Positions 51,489 to 61,600 of a stretch of 64,000 bases of DNA are shown piece after piece. The translations under genes and the position numbers were made by a program. How positions within the stretch are numbered: the first letter of the stretch is position 1; each line of letters starts with the position of its first letter. The notes beneath the pieces are model-generated. The model was not told the origin of the DNA. It searched no databases and saw only the letters and a program-made list of their open reading frames with translations. The stretch spans positions 30,810 to 94,809 of the forward strand of contig UBJO01000069.1 in assembly GCA_900465665.1 (NCBI GenBank), written 5' to 3'. The stretch comes from Hyphomicrobiales bacterium. Its GTDB lineage: Bacteria > Pseudomonadota > Alphaproteobacteria > Rhizobiales > Rhizobiaceae.

Positions 51489-52523
51489 TTAATTGGACTG
51501 CTTCTGATCTACGTCCTTGTAGGCGGCATCCAGGAAGCTGGTGTCGATCCACTTGTCATAATCGACCGACCCTTTGAGAAGCTTGGCGTCAGCCATGAAC
51601 TGCTCTTCGCTCTTCAAGGATGCGAGTGCCTCGCGCGTAATCTTAGGATCCTGGTAGAAGACATGTTCTTTGTAGGTTTTCCGGACAGATTTCTCTGACG
51701 ATTTGGTCTCATCAACGAAAATCTTGATCGTGTCCTCGGGATGAGCATCAGCCCAGCGCGCGGTCTCGATATCGACCTTCAGCAGGCGCTTAACGAGATC
51801 CGGATACTTGCGAACGAATTCGCCATTGGCCGAGATCAGGAAGGGGGCCGACCATTCCGGATGCGAAGAGGCATCAAGGATAACGCGAGCCTGGCCTGTA
51901 TCAACGAGCTTGGCGGCGACATCACCGCTTTCCACGACCGCATCGACGTCACCGCGCACTAGTGCCGGACCCGAAGCATCGAAGGCAAGGTTGAGCGATT
52001 CCACGTCGTTGAGCGAGAGACCAGCAGACTTCAGGGCCTTGGCGAAAGTCGAGTGGCGCACTGTCCCCGTTAAGTAAGCTACCCTCTTGTCTTTCAGGTC
52101 CTGCAGCGTCTCGATCGGCGAATCCGATTTGACGATGATGGCGGAACCGTTCTCTTTGACGAAGCTAGAAAGGCCGATCGCCTTGACGTCAGCACCGGCT
52201 GCCGCGACGCGTAATGCCGGGTTGTTGCCGGTGTAGATGAATTCGACTGCGCCCGTGGCGAGCGCCGTCGTCGCCTCGGAGCCGCCATTGGTAAAGGCGA
52301 TGAATTCGACTTTTATGCCGTCCTTCTCGAATTCCTTGGCAAGGGTTCCGTTGTGCCTTTCAAGGATGAATTTCAGGTGGCCGGGTGCTGTGCTACCGAT
52401 GCGGATAACGCTCGGCTTGTCTTCTGCGAAGGCCGGCGATGCCAGCGTGACGCTGCCGAAGGCGAGTGCTGCAAGGCCGCCAAGCACGGCACGGCGCAGT
52501 ATGGATGAATTGAGAGCGGTCAT
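51489..52523 (-). CDS. Sulfonate/nitrate/taurine-type ABC transporter substrate-binding protein
   Basis: About 344 residues. The signal peptide is Tat-like (SSILRRAVLGGLAALAFG ... SPAFAE). The mature part has IRIGSTAPGHLKFILERHNG, VEFIAFTNGGSEATTALATG, SDSPIETLQDLKDKRVAYLT and the ALVRGDVDAVVESGD loop, as in SsuA/TauA. It binds an organosulfonate-like anion in the periplasm. The ATG at 52523 follows GGGGA with seven bases between; the frame is open to 52568. It is downstream of its permease in a six-gene operon. Confidence 0.9.
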   Translation of the reverse strand: MTALNSSILRRAVLGGLAALAFGSVTLASPAFAEDKPSVIRIGSTAPGHLKFILERHNGTLAKEFEKDGIKVEFIAFTNGGSEATTALATGAVEFIYTGNNPALRVAAAGADVKAIGLSSFVKENGSAIIVKSDSPIETLQDLKDKRVAYLTGTVRHSTFAKALKSAGLSLNDVESLNLAFDASGPALVRGDVDAVVESGDVAAKLVDTGQARVILDASSHPEWSAPFLISANGEFVRKYPDLVKRLLKVDIETARWADAHPEDTIKIFVDETKSSEKSVRKTYKEHVFYQDPKITREALASLKSEEQFMADAKLLKGSVDYDKWIDTSFLDAAYKDVDQKQSN

Positions 52524-52564
52524 TTGGTGTCCCCATTGAAACCAGGTCGAAAGCGGGTGCGAAT

Positions 52565-53422
52565 TCAAGCGTGCGATATGTCGGAATTGCCCTTCCAGGC
52601 GGTAGCCCAGCGCTCGAACCAGACGAGCAGGTAATTCACCAGGAGGCCGATCGCAGTCATCGTGATGATCCCGGCATACATATCGGCGGTCTCCATCATC
52701 AGCTGCGACTGTTGGATCAGGAACCCAAGGCCAGATTTCGCCGCCAGCATTTCAGCGCCGATCACGGCAAAGATCGAGGATTTGACGGCAAGCCGCATTC
52801 CGGAGACGATCGACGGGATGCTGGCCGGCAAAATCACCTTGCGGAACGTGTCTATATCCGACGTGCCCATGGAGCGTGCCGCCTTCAGAAGCAGGGGGTC
52901 GACGGATTTGACGCCCGAGATCGTGTTGATCAGCAGAAAGAAAATCGACGAGTAGAAGGTTATCGCGATCTTCGATGCTTCGCCGATACCGAGCAGTAGA
53001 ATGAAGACGGGCAGCAGAGCGAACTGCGAGGTGTTACGCAATGTCTGCACCAGCAGATCTGAGACCTTTTCGAACAGTGTATAGCGGCCCATCAAGAAGC
53101 CGAGTGGTACCGCGACAATGACTGCGAGAACGAAACCGATCGCGGCGCGCTGGAGACTGATGCCGATATTGGCCGTCAAAGTTCCGGCGAGGAGCATCGC
53201 ATACCAAGCCTCGCAGACCTCGCTCATCGGCGGAAAGAAAATCCGGTTCAGCCAGCCGAGGCGCGGCGCGATCTCCCACAGAGCAAGGAAGGCCACCATC
53301 AGCGGCAGGCCACAGATGAACGTGCCAAATTCCAGGCGCCGCCGGGGTTTTGGCGCTCGCTTCGTCTTGCTCCTGGAAGTAAGGCGTGCATTGAACGCGG
53401 TCTTATCGGTTACATAGGCCAT
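52565..53422 (-). CDS. Sulfonate-type ABC permease (SsuC/TauC-like)
   Basis: A 285-residue inner-membrane protein with six or so segments. The EAA coupling loop reads AARSMGTSDIDTFRKVILPA then SIPSI. Other marks are SLQRAAIGFVLAVIVAVPLG and SKIAITFYSSIFFLLINT. It works with the ATPase upstream and the binding protein downstream. Confidence 0.93.
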   Translation of the reverse strand: MAYVTDKTAFNARLTSRSKTKRAPKPRRRLEFGTFICGLPLMVAFLALWEIAPRLGWLNRIFFPPMSEVCEAWYAMLLAGTLTANIGISLQRAAIGFVLAVIVAVPLGFLMGRYTLFEKVSDLLVQTLRNTSQFALLPVFILLLGIGEASKIAITFYSSIFFLLINTISGVKSVDPLLLKAARSMGTSDIDTFRKVILPASIPSIVSGMRLAVKSSIFAVIGAEMLAAKSGLGFLIQQSQLMMETADMYAGIITMTAIGLLVNYLLVWFERWATAWKGNSDISHA

Positions 53423-53436
53423 AAACGCTCGTTCCT

Positions 53437-54273
53437 TCAGTGAGCATAGGCGGGCGATAGCGCCCAGTCTTTTTGCGCCTTGTTGACTTCATCGCGCAGC
53501 GCCTGCCAGACGCGGCCGCGATGCGCATTGAACTGCGAACTGGCGCGTATGTCGCCGTCGCGCGGACGGGGCAGGTCGATGTCGATGATCTCCTTGATCG
53601 TCCCGGGACGCGCGGTCATGACGACGATCCGGTCGGCGAGATAGATGGCCTCATCGATGGAGTGGGTGACGAAGACGACCGTTGTGTTGATCTTCTCCCA
53701 GATGCGCAGAAGCTCTGTCTGCAGGATCTCGCGTGTTTGCGCGTCGAGTGCGGCGAACGGTTCGTCCATCAAAAGCACCTCGGGATCGGTCGCGAGGGCC
53801 CTGGCGATTGCAACGCGCTGTTGCATGCCGCCTGAGAGTTGGTTCGGGTAGCGATCCTCGAAACCTGAAAGCCCGAACAGCGATAAGAAATAGCGCGCCT
53901 TCTCTGTCCGCTCGCTTTTCGCAACGCCATGCACTTCCAGTGCATATTCGATGTTGGAGAGCGCGGTACGCCACGGAAACAGCGCATATTGCTGGAAGAC
54001 GTAGCCGGTCTTCGGATCCGGCTTGACGATCCGCTTGCCGTCTATCCTGACAATGCCGTCGGAGGCGTCCGTCAATCCGCCGATGATGTCGAGCAGCACC
54101 GATTTACCGCTGCCGCTCGGGCCTACCAACGTAATGAACTCGCCCTTGCGGATGGCAAGATCGACGCCATTAAGGACGGTGACGTGTTCGGAAGGTCGAC
54201 CATCGATCAGCACCGACTGGCCGGGCTTGAGCTGAAAGGTCTTGTGGACGTCGGTGACGGTGATGCGGTCCAT
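53437..54273 (-). CDS. Sulfonate-type ABC ATP-binding protein (SsuB/TauB-like)
   Basis: About 279 residues with GPSGSGKSVLL (Walker A; a Val in place of the usual Thr), VFQQYALFPWRTALSNI, LSGGMQQRVAIARALATDP, LLMDEPFAALD and a switch histidine in VTHSIDEA. GGAG precedes the ATG at 54273 by six bases; an upstream ATG at 54291 overlaps the ferredoxin stop and is also possible. It powers the sulfonate importer. Confidence 0.93.
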   Translation of the reverse strand: MDRITVTDVHKTFQLKPGQSVLIDGRPSEHVTVLNGVDLAIRKGEFITLVGPSGSGKSVLLDIIGGLTDASDGIVRIDGKRIVKPDPKTGYVFQQYALFPWRTALSNIEYALEVHGVAKSERTEKARYFLSLFGLSGFEDRYPNQLSGGMQQRVAIARALATDPEVLLMDEPFAALDAQTREILQTELLRIWEKINTTVVFVTHSIDEAIYLADRIVVMTARPGTIKEIIDIDLPRPRDGDIRASSQFNAHRGRVWQALRDEVNKAQKDWALSPAYAH

Positions 54274-54287
54274 ACGGTTCTCCAATG

Positions 54288-54614
54288 TCATACTTGCGCG
54301 ACGCGGATGCGGTGGGTCGGATCGAGTTGCGATCCGCCCGCCTTGCCGCGCTTCCATCCGAGCGCGCGAGAATAGCTTCCGAAGAGGTTTCGTTGTTCAA
54401 CTTCAGCCTCGCTTATCGCAAGCGGGCCGTCGGCGCGCGCAGCGACATAAAGAGCGTCCGTCGGGCAGTAGATTTCACAGAGGAAACAGGTCTGGCAGTC
54501 ATCTTGCCGAGCGATGACCGGAACGCCTTCGGTCATATCGAAGACATTGGCTGGGCAGACTTTCACGCAGATATCGCACTCCACGCAGCGGCTTTCCGAA
54601 ACGAGCTCGATCAT
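54288..54614 (-). CDS. Ferredoxin-type protein with two [4Fe-4S] motifs (AprB-like)
   Basis: A 108-residue protein starting MIELVSESRC. Two cluster motifs are visible: CVECDICVKVCP and CQTCFLCEIYCP, each CxxCxxCxxxCP. The arrangement and length recall the beta subunit of APS reductase and related electron-transfer ferredoxins. The ATG overlaps the flavoprotein stop (ATGA), as expected for subunits of one enzyme. It probably passes electrons to or from that flavoprotein. Confidence 0.9.
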   Translation of the reverse strand: MIELVSESRCVECDICVKVCPANVFDMTEGVPVIARQDDCQTCFLCEIYCPTDALYVAARADGPLAISEAEVEQRNLFGSYSRALGWKRGKAGGSQLDPTHRIRVAQV

Positions 54615-56242
54615 GACGCGATCTCCTGGCGGCTGTCCGCCGCTGCCGACACGCTGATTTCGCCCAGGCCACGCAATGTGATCGGATGTGCGAAAGCCGC
54701 AACGCAATCTTTGCAATCGCTACGGCGATGCATGCCGCGGCTCTCCTTCCGGGCAAGTGCCGCCATCACCGACCAGCGGCCGGAAGCAGCGATTGCGGCC
54801 GCCTCGCGCGCCTTCAGGCGATCGAGGCCGGAGGCCGAAAGGTGGTTCCTGACGTCACTCCAGACAGCATCGAGCTTCTCGCTGCTGGCCCGCAGCCGGC
54901 CGCCTTCGCGAAAATAGTTCTTCTCCAGCGGCGTCACTTCCGCACGCACGCTGTCGATGACGTCCTTGGGCGTAAGCGACGCCTTTGATGTCGATCCCGG
55001 GCGCAGGCCGGCCTGGCCGAGCGGGGTGGAATTGGCTCTAAAGGCCTTGTTGCCACGCCGCTTGGCATGCAAAGCGGCTCCCTGACCGGACCACCAGCCG
55101 CTGGCGATTGCCCATGAGGAGTTCGGCCCGCCACCGCCTGACGTCGCGCCGGCGACCAGCTCGCGGCTTGCTGCATCCCCGGCGACATAGAGACCGGTGA
55201 CATCGGTGGCGCAATCCGGTGCGGCAATACGGATGCCGCCAGTGCCGCGAACGGTGCCCTCAGCGCGGAACGTGACTCGGAAGATCTCGCGAAAGGGATC
55301 GACGGGTGTCCTGTCATAGGGCAGAAAACAGTTCGGCTGGCCGCGGCGCAGCCAATCCTGCAGCGCCGGCTCCGCCTGATCGAGGACCGCGTAAACCGGA
55401 GCTTCGATCATCGCCTTGGCGATTTCCCTCTCGCGCTCGCCGATACCGTTACGCAGATGGCTGCCATCGCTATCGAGAATGGGCGTACTATCCTCACGGA
55501 AGAACGAAGCCCAGCGGAATGGCAATCCCTTGTTGAGGGAAGAGCCAAAGGGGGCGAGTGTATATTTGCCGGTGAACTCCATTCCGGAGAGGCTTGCGCC
55601 GGCTTCTGCCGCCATCAGAAGGCCGTCGCCTGTGAGAGCCGCAGCCCCCATGATCCGCTCATGAAAGGCGCAGCCGCCCGTCGCCAGCACGACAGCGCCG
55701 GCATCGACCCTCCAGTCTCGGTTGCGCTGACGATCCATGCCTGCAGCTCCCGTAACCGCTTCGCCGTCGAAATAGAGTTCGAGGGCGGGGTGGTGATCGA
55801 GAACGGTGATGCCGGCTTTGAGGACGCGGCGGCGCATGAAGGCCATATAATCGGGCCCGCGCAGATTGGCGATGTATAGCTTGCCGTCTTCGTCGTCGGG
55901 AAAGGGATAGCCCCATTCGGCCAGTTTCAGCAGGTTTTCATAGGCCTGATCGACAGTGCGTAGCATCCAGCGCTGATCGGCAAGATTACCGGTGCGCTGC
56001 CAGCGCCGCTCGACGATTTGCGCCCGGTTTTCACCTGGCGGCACCAGCCAGGTACCGGTGTTGGACGGTGCGGTGGCTCCGCTGGTGCCAAAATAGCCCT
56101 TATCGGCAAGCACCACCCGCGCGCCGTTCTGCGCCGCAGACAACGCGGCCCACGCGCCCGCGGGACCGCCTCCCACAACAAGCACGTCGGTTTGCAAATG
56201 CAGCGCATTACCGCCTGCCAGGTCTTTTCGCTTCAGCGACAT
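54611..56242 (-). CDS. FAD-dependent oxidoreductase, fumarate reductase/APS reductase alpha-subunit-like
   Basis: About 543 residues. The FAD site is VLVVGGGPAGAWAALSAAQN, followed by GYFGTSGATAPSNTG. Further on come VVLATGGCAF, LTGDGLLMAAEAGA, GGIRI and LYVAGDAASRELVAGATSGG, all of the succinate dehydrogenase/fumarate reductase/AprA fold. The C-terminus has SRGMHRRSDCKDC, close to the flavoprotein C-domain pattern. Its partner is the ferredoxin next door. In AprAB the pair interconverts sulfite and APS; here it sits with a sulfonate importer, so a role in oxidising released sulfite or in the desulfonation itself is plausible but unproven. Confidence 0.9.
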   Translation of the reverse strand: MSLKRKDLAGGNALHLQTDVLVVGGGPAGAWAALSAAQNGARVVLADKGYFGTSGATAPSNTGTWLVPPGENRAQIVERRWQRTGNLADQRWMLRTVDQAYENLLKLAEWGYPFPDDEDGKLYIANLRGPDYMAFMRRRVLKAGITVLDHHPALELYFDGEAVTGAAGMDRQRNRDWRVDAGAVVLATGGCAFHERIMGAAALTGDGLLMAAEAGASLSGMEFTGKYTLAPFGSSLNKGLPFRWASFFREDSTPILDSDGSHLRNGIGEREREIAKAMIEAPVYAVLDQAEPALQDWLRRGQPNCFLPYDRTPVDPFREIFRVTFRAEGTVRGTGGIRIAAPDCATDVTGLYVAGDAASRELVAGATSGGGGPNSSWAIASGWWSGQGAALHAKRRGNKAFRANSTPLGQAGLRPGSTSKASLTPKDVIDSVRAEVTPLEKNYFREGGRLRASSEKLDAVWSDVRNHLSASGLDRLKAREAAAIAASGRWSVMAALARKESRGMHRRSDCKDCVAAFAHPITLRGLGEISVSAAADSRQEIAS

Positions 56243-56294
56243 CAATATCCCCGGAAAAACAGTGCAGAAGGGCGGCCGTTAGGCCGCCGTGCCC

Positions 56295-56882
56295 TCACGC
56301 GGCGTTGGAGAACCAAGACGGCTCGTTTCCGGCGGTCCATTTGATGTTGCAGCCGATCGAGGGCGTCTGTTCCGTGGCAGGCTTGCCGCCGGCAAGGACT
56401 GCATTGACCGCAGCGCGGAGGTCCTCGCCCGTGGCGACCTTGCCGTTGCCGGGGCGCGCAGCATCAAACTGGCCGTGATAGACGAGCTTGCGGCTGCCAT
56501 CGAAAAGGAAAAGGTCCGGCGTACATGCAGCGCCATAGGCCTTCGCGACGGCCTGATTTTCATCCTTCAGGTAAGGAAAGGAGTAGCCGATCGCTTCGAC
56601 TTCGCGGCCGATGGCGTCAATGCTCTCCTCTGGATGCGCATCGGCATCGTTGCTGTTGATCGCGATGACCTGCAGACCTTTCGCCTGATATTCGCGAGCG
56701 AAAGATGCAAACTCGTCGCGGATGAGCTGCACGAAGGGACAGCGATTGGAGATGAAGGCAACGAGCACTGCCGTAGCAGCGTCAAAGTCAGAAAGCTTGT
56801 GCGGGGCACCCTTTGCGTCGCTGAGGATGAAGTCCGCCGCCTTGGTGCCGAGCTCTATTGAATTGGATACCGTCTTTGGCAT
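56295..56882 (-). CDS. Redoxin-family (AhpC/TSA-like) protein
   Basis: A 195-residue thioredoxin-fold protein. It has the conserved CPF motif as SNRCPFVQLIRDE (only one Cys, where many relatives have CxxC-PF), then YGAACTPDLFLFDGSRKLVY, and a terminal IGCNIKW cysteine. It heads the sulfonate operon and may serve as thiol-disulfide or peroxide reductant for the flavoprotein. A TCTCC-type ribosome site (AGGAGG on the minus strand) precedes the ATG. Confidence 0.88.
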   Translation of the reverse strand: MPKTVSNSIELGTKAADFILSDAKGAPHKLSDFDAATAVLVAFISNRCPFVQLIRDEFASFAREYQAKGLQVIAINSNDADAHPEESIDAIGREVEAIGYSFPYLKDENQAVAKAYGAACTPDLFLFDGSRKLVYHGQFDAARPGNGKVATGEDLRAAVNAVLAGGKPATEQTPSIGCNIKWTAGNEPSWFSNAA

Positions 56883-56910
56883 GAAACCTCCTTTGCTAGA
56901 AGAACTTATA

Positions 56911-56929
56911 ATCTATTAAATACATAGAT
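56911..56929. promoter_or_regulatory. Inverted repeat upstream of the sulfonate operon
   Basis: ATCTAT (56911-56916) and ATAGAT (56924-56929) form a palindrome with a 7-base spacer 30 bases ahead of the redoxin start. The surroundings are very AT-rich, suiting a promoter and regulator site. The regulator is not known. Confidence 0.45.
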
Positions 56930-57633
56930 AATGAAGAAATGGAAATTGCGTTCTGCTTGGCGAATTGGAATTAAGTTCTCATGCGTCTAAACTCGCAGGA
57001 AAAATAACATCGAACCTCAACCAATCGCCAGTTCGTCGAGCGTCCCGTGCGGCATTAGCTTGTCGCCATACGCGAGGCATAAAAAGGTACGGAGCCAATG
57101 TGAGCTTCCCAAGCCAGCATTTGGTTATCTGTATTGCGCTACTTGTCCGTCTGGTGGATCACATTTGTCTGCGGCCTTGAATTTAAGCCGCTTGAAGTGG
57201 CCGGAGATGCAGGTGGATACTGTCTGGATGTCGGGGGTCTTGGGAGAGGTAGTGTCATTACGCAGTGACGCGCCCTTCCAATGTCTTACCGGTTGAATGG
57301 CTGGGACATAAGTGTTTTGGATCCCTCGAAGGCGTGAAAACCCATTTCCTCGTCTTGCGGGTGTGTTCGTAATCTGTTCACAAAATCACGGGCCTGCTCG
57401 GTAAGGCACTTTGTGTTTTCGTTTAAAGCGGGAAGGCTGGAAATCCATTCATTGTGATCTCTTCGCGCGAAAATTGCTTAAACATACACTCAAATTATAG
57501 GCTGCATGAGGTAAAGATAGCCGCCTTGGGGGATATTTCGCTGCCTAGAACGAACAGCGACTTATCGGGTTTCGAAGCAACGGAAGATTAATCGCTGATC
57601 CTGTAAGGCTTGCCCCTTGATGGAGGGCTCTAT
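56930..57633. other. Intergenic region, no supported gene
   Basis: About 700 bases between the divergent sulfonate operon and the EAL gene. Only short frames without recognisable content are present. GGAGGG (just before 57634) is the ribosome site of the EAL gene. Confidence 0.5.
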
Positions 57634-58401
57634 ATGCCGACGCACTGTAATGGCTGCCGCAATGGCGCCGCTTTCGACCTTCCCTTTTCGATGGCGTTTC
57701 AGCCGATCGTCAACATAAGTACGGGCGCTGTCTTCGCTCATGAGGCGTTGGTGCGAGGTCCGAACGGCGAGGGCGCTGGTTCCGTTCTCAGCCAAGTCAA
57801 GGAAGGCAATCGCTATGCGTTCGACCAGCAATGTCGCGTGAAGGCGATTGAGTTGGCCTCTGAACTTTACGATCCTGCTGATGATGTAAAGCTGTCGATC
57901 AATTTCATGCCGAACGCCGTCTATGAACCGCGGGCCTGCATTCGGCTGACACTCGCAACCGCCTTGAAGACCGGCTTTCCTCTTGACCGCATCATTTTCG
58001 AGTTCACCGAAAACGAGCAGCTCGATACCAAACATGTTCTCCATATTCTTCGCACCTACAGGGATATGGGATTCAAGACGGCAATCGATGATTTCGGAGC
58101 CGGTCATTCCGGGCTCGGCCTTCTAACCCACTTCCAGCCCGACATTGTAAAATTGGACATGGACCTGATCCGGGGGATCGACACAGACCCCGTCCGGCGC
58201 AAAATTGTAAAACATACGCTCGAAATGCTAGAGGATCTGGCAATTGTTCCTTTGTGCGAAGGGGTGGAAACTGCGGACGAGATGGCGACACTGAAAGACC
58301 TTGGCGTCTCCCTCATCCAAGGTTACTTTCTGGCAAAGCCTAGCTTTAAATCCCTCGCAATCCCCGCACGTCCGAGGGATATGTGCTCGGACGCCGCCTA
58401 A
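57634..58401 (+). CDS. EAL-domain cyclic-di-GMP phosphodiesterase
   Basis: A 255-residue EAL protein with no GGDEF or sensor domain. Catalytic marks are EALVRG, INFMPNAVYEP, FEFTENEQ, AIDDFGAGHSGL, VKLDMDLI, CEGVET and QGYFLAKP, so phosphodiesterase activity is likely. The short N-terminus has CNGCRNG, possibly metal-binding. GGAGGG supports the ATG at 57634. It is followed on the same strand by a large hybrid kinase. Confidence 0.92.
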   Translation: MPTHCNGCRNGAAFDLPFSMAFQPIVNISTGAVFAHEALVRGPNGEGAGSVLSQVKEGNRYAFDQQCRVKAIELASELYDPADDVKLSINFMPNAVYEPRACIRLTLATALKTGFPLDRIIFEFTENEQLDTKHVLHILRTYRDMGFKTAIDDFGAGHSGLGLLTHFQPDIVKLDMDLIRGIDTDPVRRKIVKHTLEMLEDLAIVPLCEGVETADEMATLKDLGVSLIQGYFLAKPSFKSLAIPARPRDMCSDAA

Positions 58402-58602
58402 AGCCGGAGTGAAAGCTGGATGAAAGCACGGCGGTCGCCGTAAGTTAAGCTTGGTTTCACGTAAAGGTCCTCGTCCCATTTTAAACATTCTTGGCTGTTG
58501 AGATGCAAAGATTGGGCCCAAGCCGACGCCCTATCGCATCGGCAAACCTCTTTTGCAGTGCCACACGTTGACACATTTGAAATTCCATGAGACGAGCCAG
58601 TT

Positions 58603-61600
58603 ATGGCCAAACGTTCCACACGCAATTTCTCGCTGACCCCGGAGCTTGAGGGGTTCATTTCCGAGTGCCTGTCGTCGGGTAACTATGGCAATGCCAGTGA
58701 AGTCGTCCGATCGGGGCTGCGCCTGCTTCGTGACGGTGCCAAGCCCGCGATAACACCCACATCAGCTTGGCCAATCGGGGGCGGTGCCTGCGGCAGCATC
58801 ATCCGGGAAAAGGACTGGTCGAAAACCGCCCTTGGGCCGACGAGCGGATGGTCCGTCGAGCTCCGTACCACGGTCGCCAATATCGTCAATTCGCCGGTTG
58901 CGAAAGTGCTGATGTGGGGGCCGGACCATGTGATGATCTACAACGATACCTATGCGAAGATCGCAGGTCAAAAACATCCTCGCGCACTTGGCAGCAACGT
59001 TGCAGAAGTCTGGCCAGAAATCTGGGACTGGAACCGTGACATGATCGAGGCCGGCCTTCGCGGCGAGCTTCGTTCCTATCGCGATCAGAGCATGACGCTT
59101 GTGCGAGATGATCGGCCTGAGCAATTCATCTTCGATCTGTTTTACACACCGGTATACGAGGCCGACGGCAAAATCGGTGGCGTGATGTGTACGGTCGTTG
59201 ACAACAGTGATCGCGTCGCCATGGAAAAACGTGTGAGCGAAAGCGAAGACGAACTGCGCCGCGTAACCGACGCCGTGCCGATGCTGATCTCCTATGTCGA
59301 TCGCAGCCACGTCTACCGCTTCGCAAATCATGCCTATGAAGCGTGGTTTGGTATGAAGCCGGACGACATGGTTGGAAAACATATCGCCGCGGTCATCGGT
59401 GAGGGACCATACGAAAATCGGCGGCCAGACATCGACCGCGCACTGGCTGGCGAAGTCGTGACCGGCGAAGCCGACATGCCGGTGCAGGGCGGCGCGCCAC
59501 GCCGCCTCGAAATTCGATACGTGCCGCATTTGGCGGGGGATGGATCAGTCCCCGGCACCTACATTCTCGGCATCGATATCGAAGATCGCGCTGTGCGCGA
59601 AGCCGAGCTGGAAATGAGCAACAGACGGTTTCGTACGGCCGTGAACGCAGTGCATGGCGTTCTGTGGACCAACAGTGCGGACGGCAGAATGGTCGGCGAG
59701 CAGCCGGGCTGGGCAGCACTTACCGGCCAGACGTTCGAGCAGTACCAAGGGTTCGGTTGGGCACAAGCTGTGCATCCGGACGACATGGACGCGTCGGTCG
59801 CGACCTGGAATGCCGCAGTCGAAGCGAAATCCATGTATGTGCATGAACATCGGGTCCGCCGGCATGATGGCGCGTGGCGTCAGTTCGCCATCCGCGCTCT
59901 GCCGATCATCGGCTCAAAAGGTGACATCGTCGAATGGGTGGGCGTTCATACTGATATCACCCATCAGCGCGCCGCTGAGGCGGCTTTGCGTGAGCAGGCA
60001 GAGGCGCTTGCGCGCCAGGTTCGTCACCGGGAGCGGGCCGAAGAGCAGCTAAAGCAGCTAAACGAAAATCTGGAAGCGCGCGTCATCACCGAGATCACCG
60101 AGCGCCGCCAGGCCGAAGTAAAGCTGGCGCAGGCTCAAAAAATGGAAACCGTGGGGAAATTGACCGGCGGGGTCGCGCACGACTTCAACAACCTGTTGCA
60201 GGTTGTGTCCGGCAATCTTCAGCTTCTGTCGAAGGAGGTTGTGGGCAACCAACGTGCCGAAGCAAAGATCGCAAACGCCATGGCCGGCGTATCGCGAGGT
60301 TCAAAACTCGCCAGCCAGTTGCTCGCCTTCGGTCGCCGTCAGGCGCTCGAACCTAAAGTGGTCAATATCAGCCGTTTCGTCCGTGACATGGACGACATGA
60401 TCCGCCGGGCGATCGGTGAAGCCATCGAGGTCGAAACCGTATTTGGTGGAGGCCTCTGGAACACTTTTATCGACCCGACGCAGATCGAGAATGCTCTACT
60501 GAACCTCGCCATCAATGCACGCGATGCGATGGAAGGGCAGGGCAAACTGACGATCGAGCTGTCAAATGCTCACCTCGATGATGCCTATGCCCGCACGCAT
60601 GATGAGGTCAGTCCCGGCCAGTATGTGATGATGGCGGTGACAGATACCGGGTCCGGCATGCCGCCCGAGATCATCGAAAAGGTTTTCGAGCCGTTCTTTT
60701 CCACGAAAGCCGAAGGCAAGGGCTCCGGTCTTGGTCTGTCGATGGTTTACGGCTTCGTCAAACAATCCGGTGGCCATGTCAAAGTCTATTCGGAAGTCGG
60801 CCACGGCACGACCATCAAGCTTTATCTGCCGCGTGCGAACGAGGCCGAAGATGTCGAGGTCGCTGTCGATAACGGGCCAATTGTCGGGGGGACGGAAACT
60901 GTCCTCGTCGTTGAGGATGATGCGGAGGTCCGCGAAACCGTCATCTCGATGCTGACCGACCTTGGATATCGCACGCTGAAGGCGGTCGATGCATCGAACG
61001 CGCTGTCCGTGATCGATAGCGGCATCCCCATCGACATCCTCTTCACCGACGTCGTGATGCCAGGCACGCTCAAAAGTCCCGAACTCGCCCGAAAGGCGAA
61101 AGAACGGCTGCCGAATATCGCCGTGCTCTTCACGTCAGGCTACACAGAAAATTCGATCGTGCACGGCGGCAGGCTCGATGCAGGCGTCGAGCTTTTGTCC
61201 AAGCCCTATACCCGTGAGGCGCTGGCGCGTAAGTTCCGTCATGTCTTGGCAAACCAGGCCCAGCGGGCGAATACGAAAACCAAGGGCCGCCTGGCGGACC
61301 CAGTGCAGAATCTAGAGCAATCTCCAGCGCCTTCCGCCATCAATGTGGAACCAAGCAAAGTTGAGCCAAGCAAGTTGAAAGTCGGTCGCGCGACCGTTTT
61401 GTTGGTTGAGGATGATGCCCTTATCCGTATCAACACAGCTGAAATGCTCCAGGATGCCGGACTGATCGTCGTCGAAGCGGGAAGCGCTGAAGAGGCGAAA
61501 GCTGTCTTACAAACAATGGCGGTCGATGTGCTTGTCACCGACGTTAATCTCCCCGGCGCATCAGGCTCACAGCTGGCTGCTGAGGCTAGGGCTTTAAGGC

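Noticed and set aside
58603..58740. A separate ParD antitoxin gene
   Set aside because: No stop codon separates it from the PAS-kinase part and no ParE toxin frame is nearby, so it is one fused gene.
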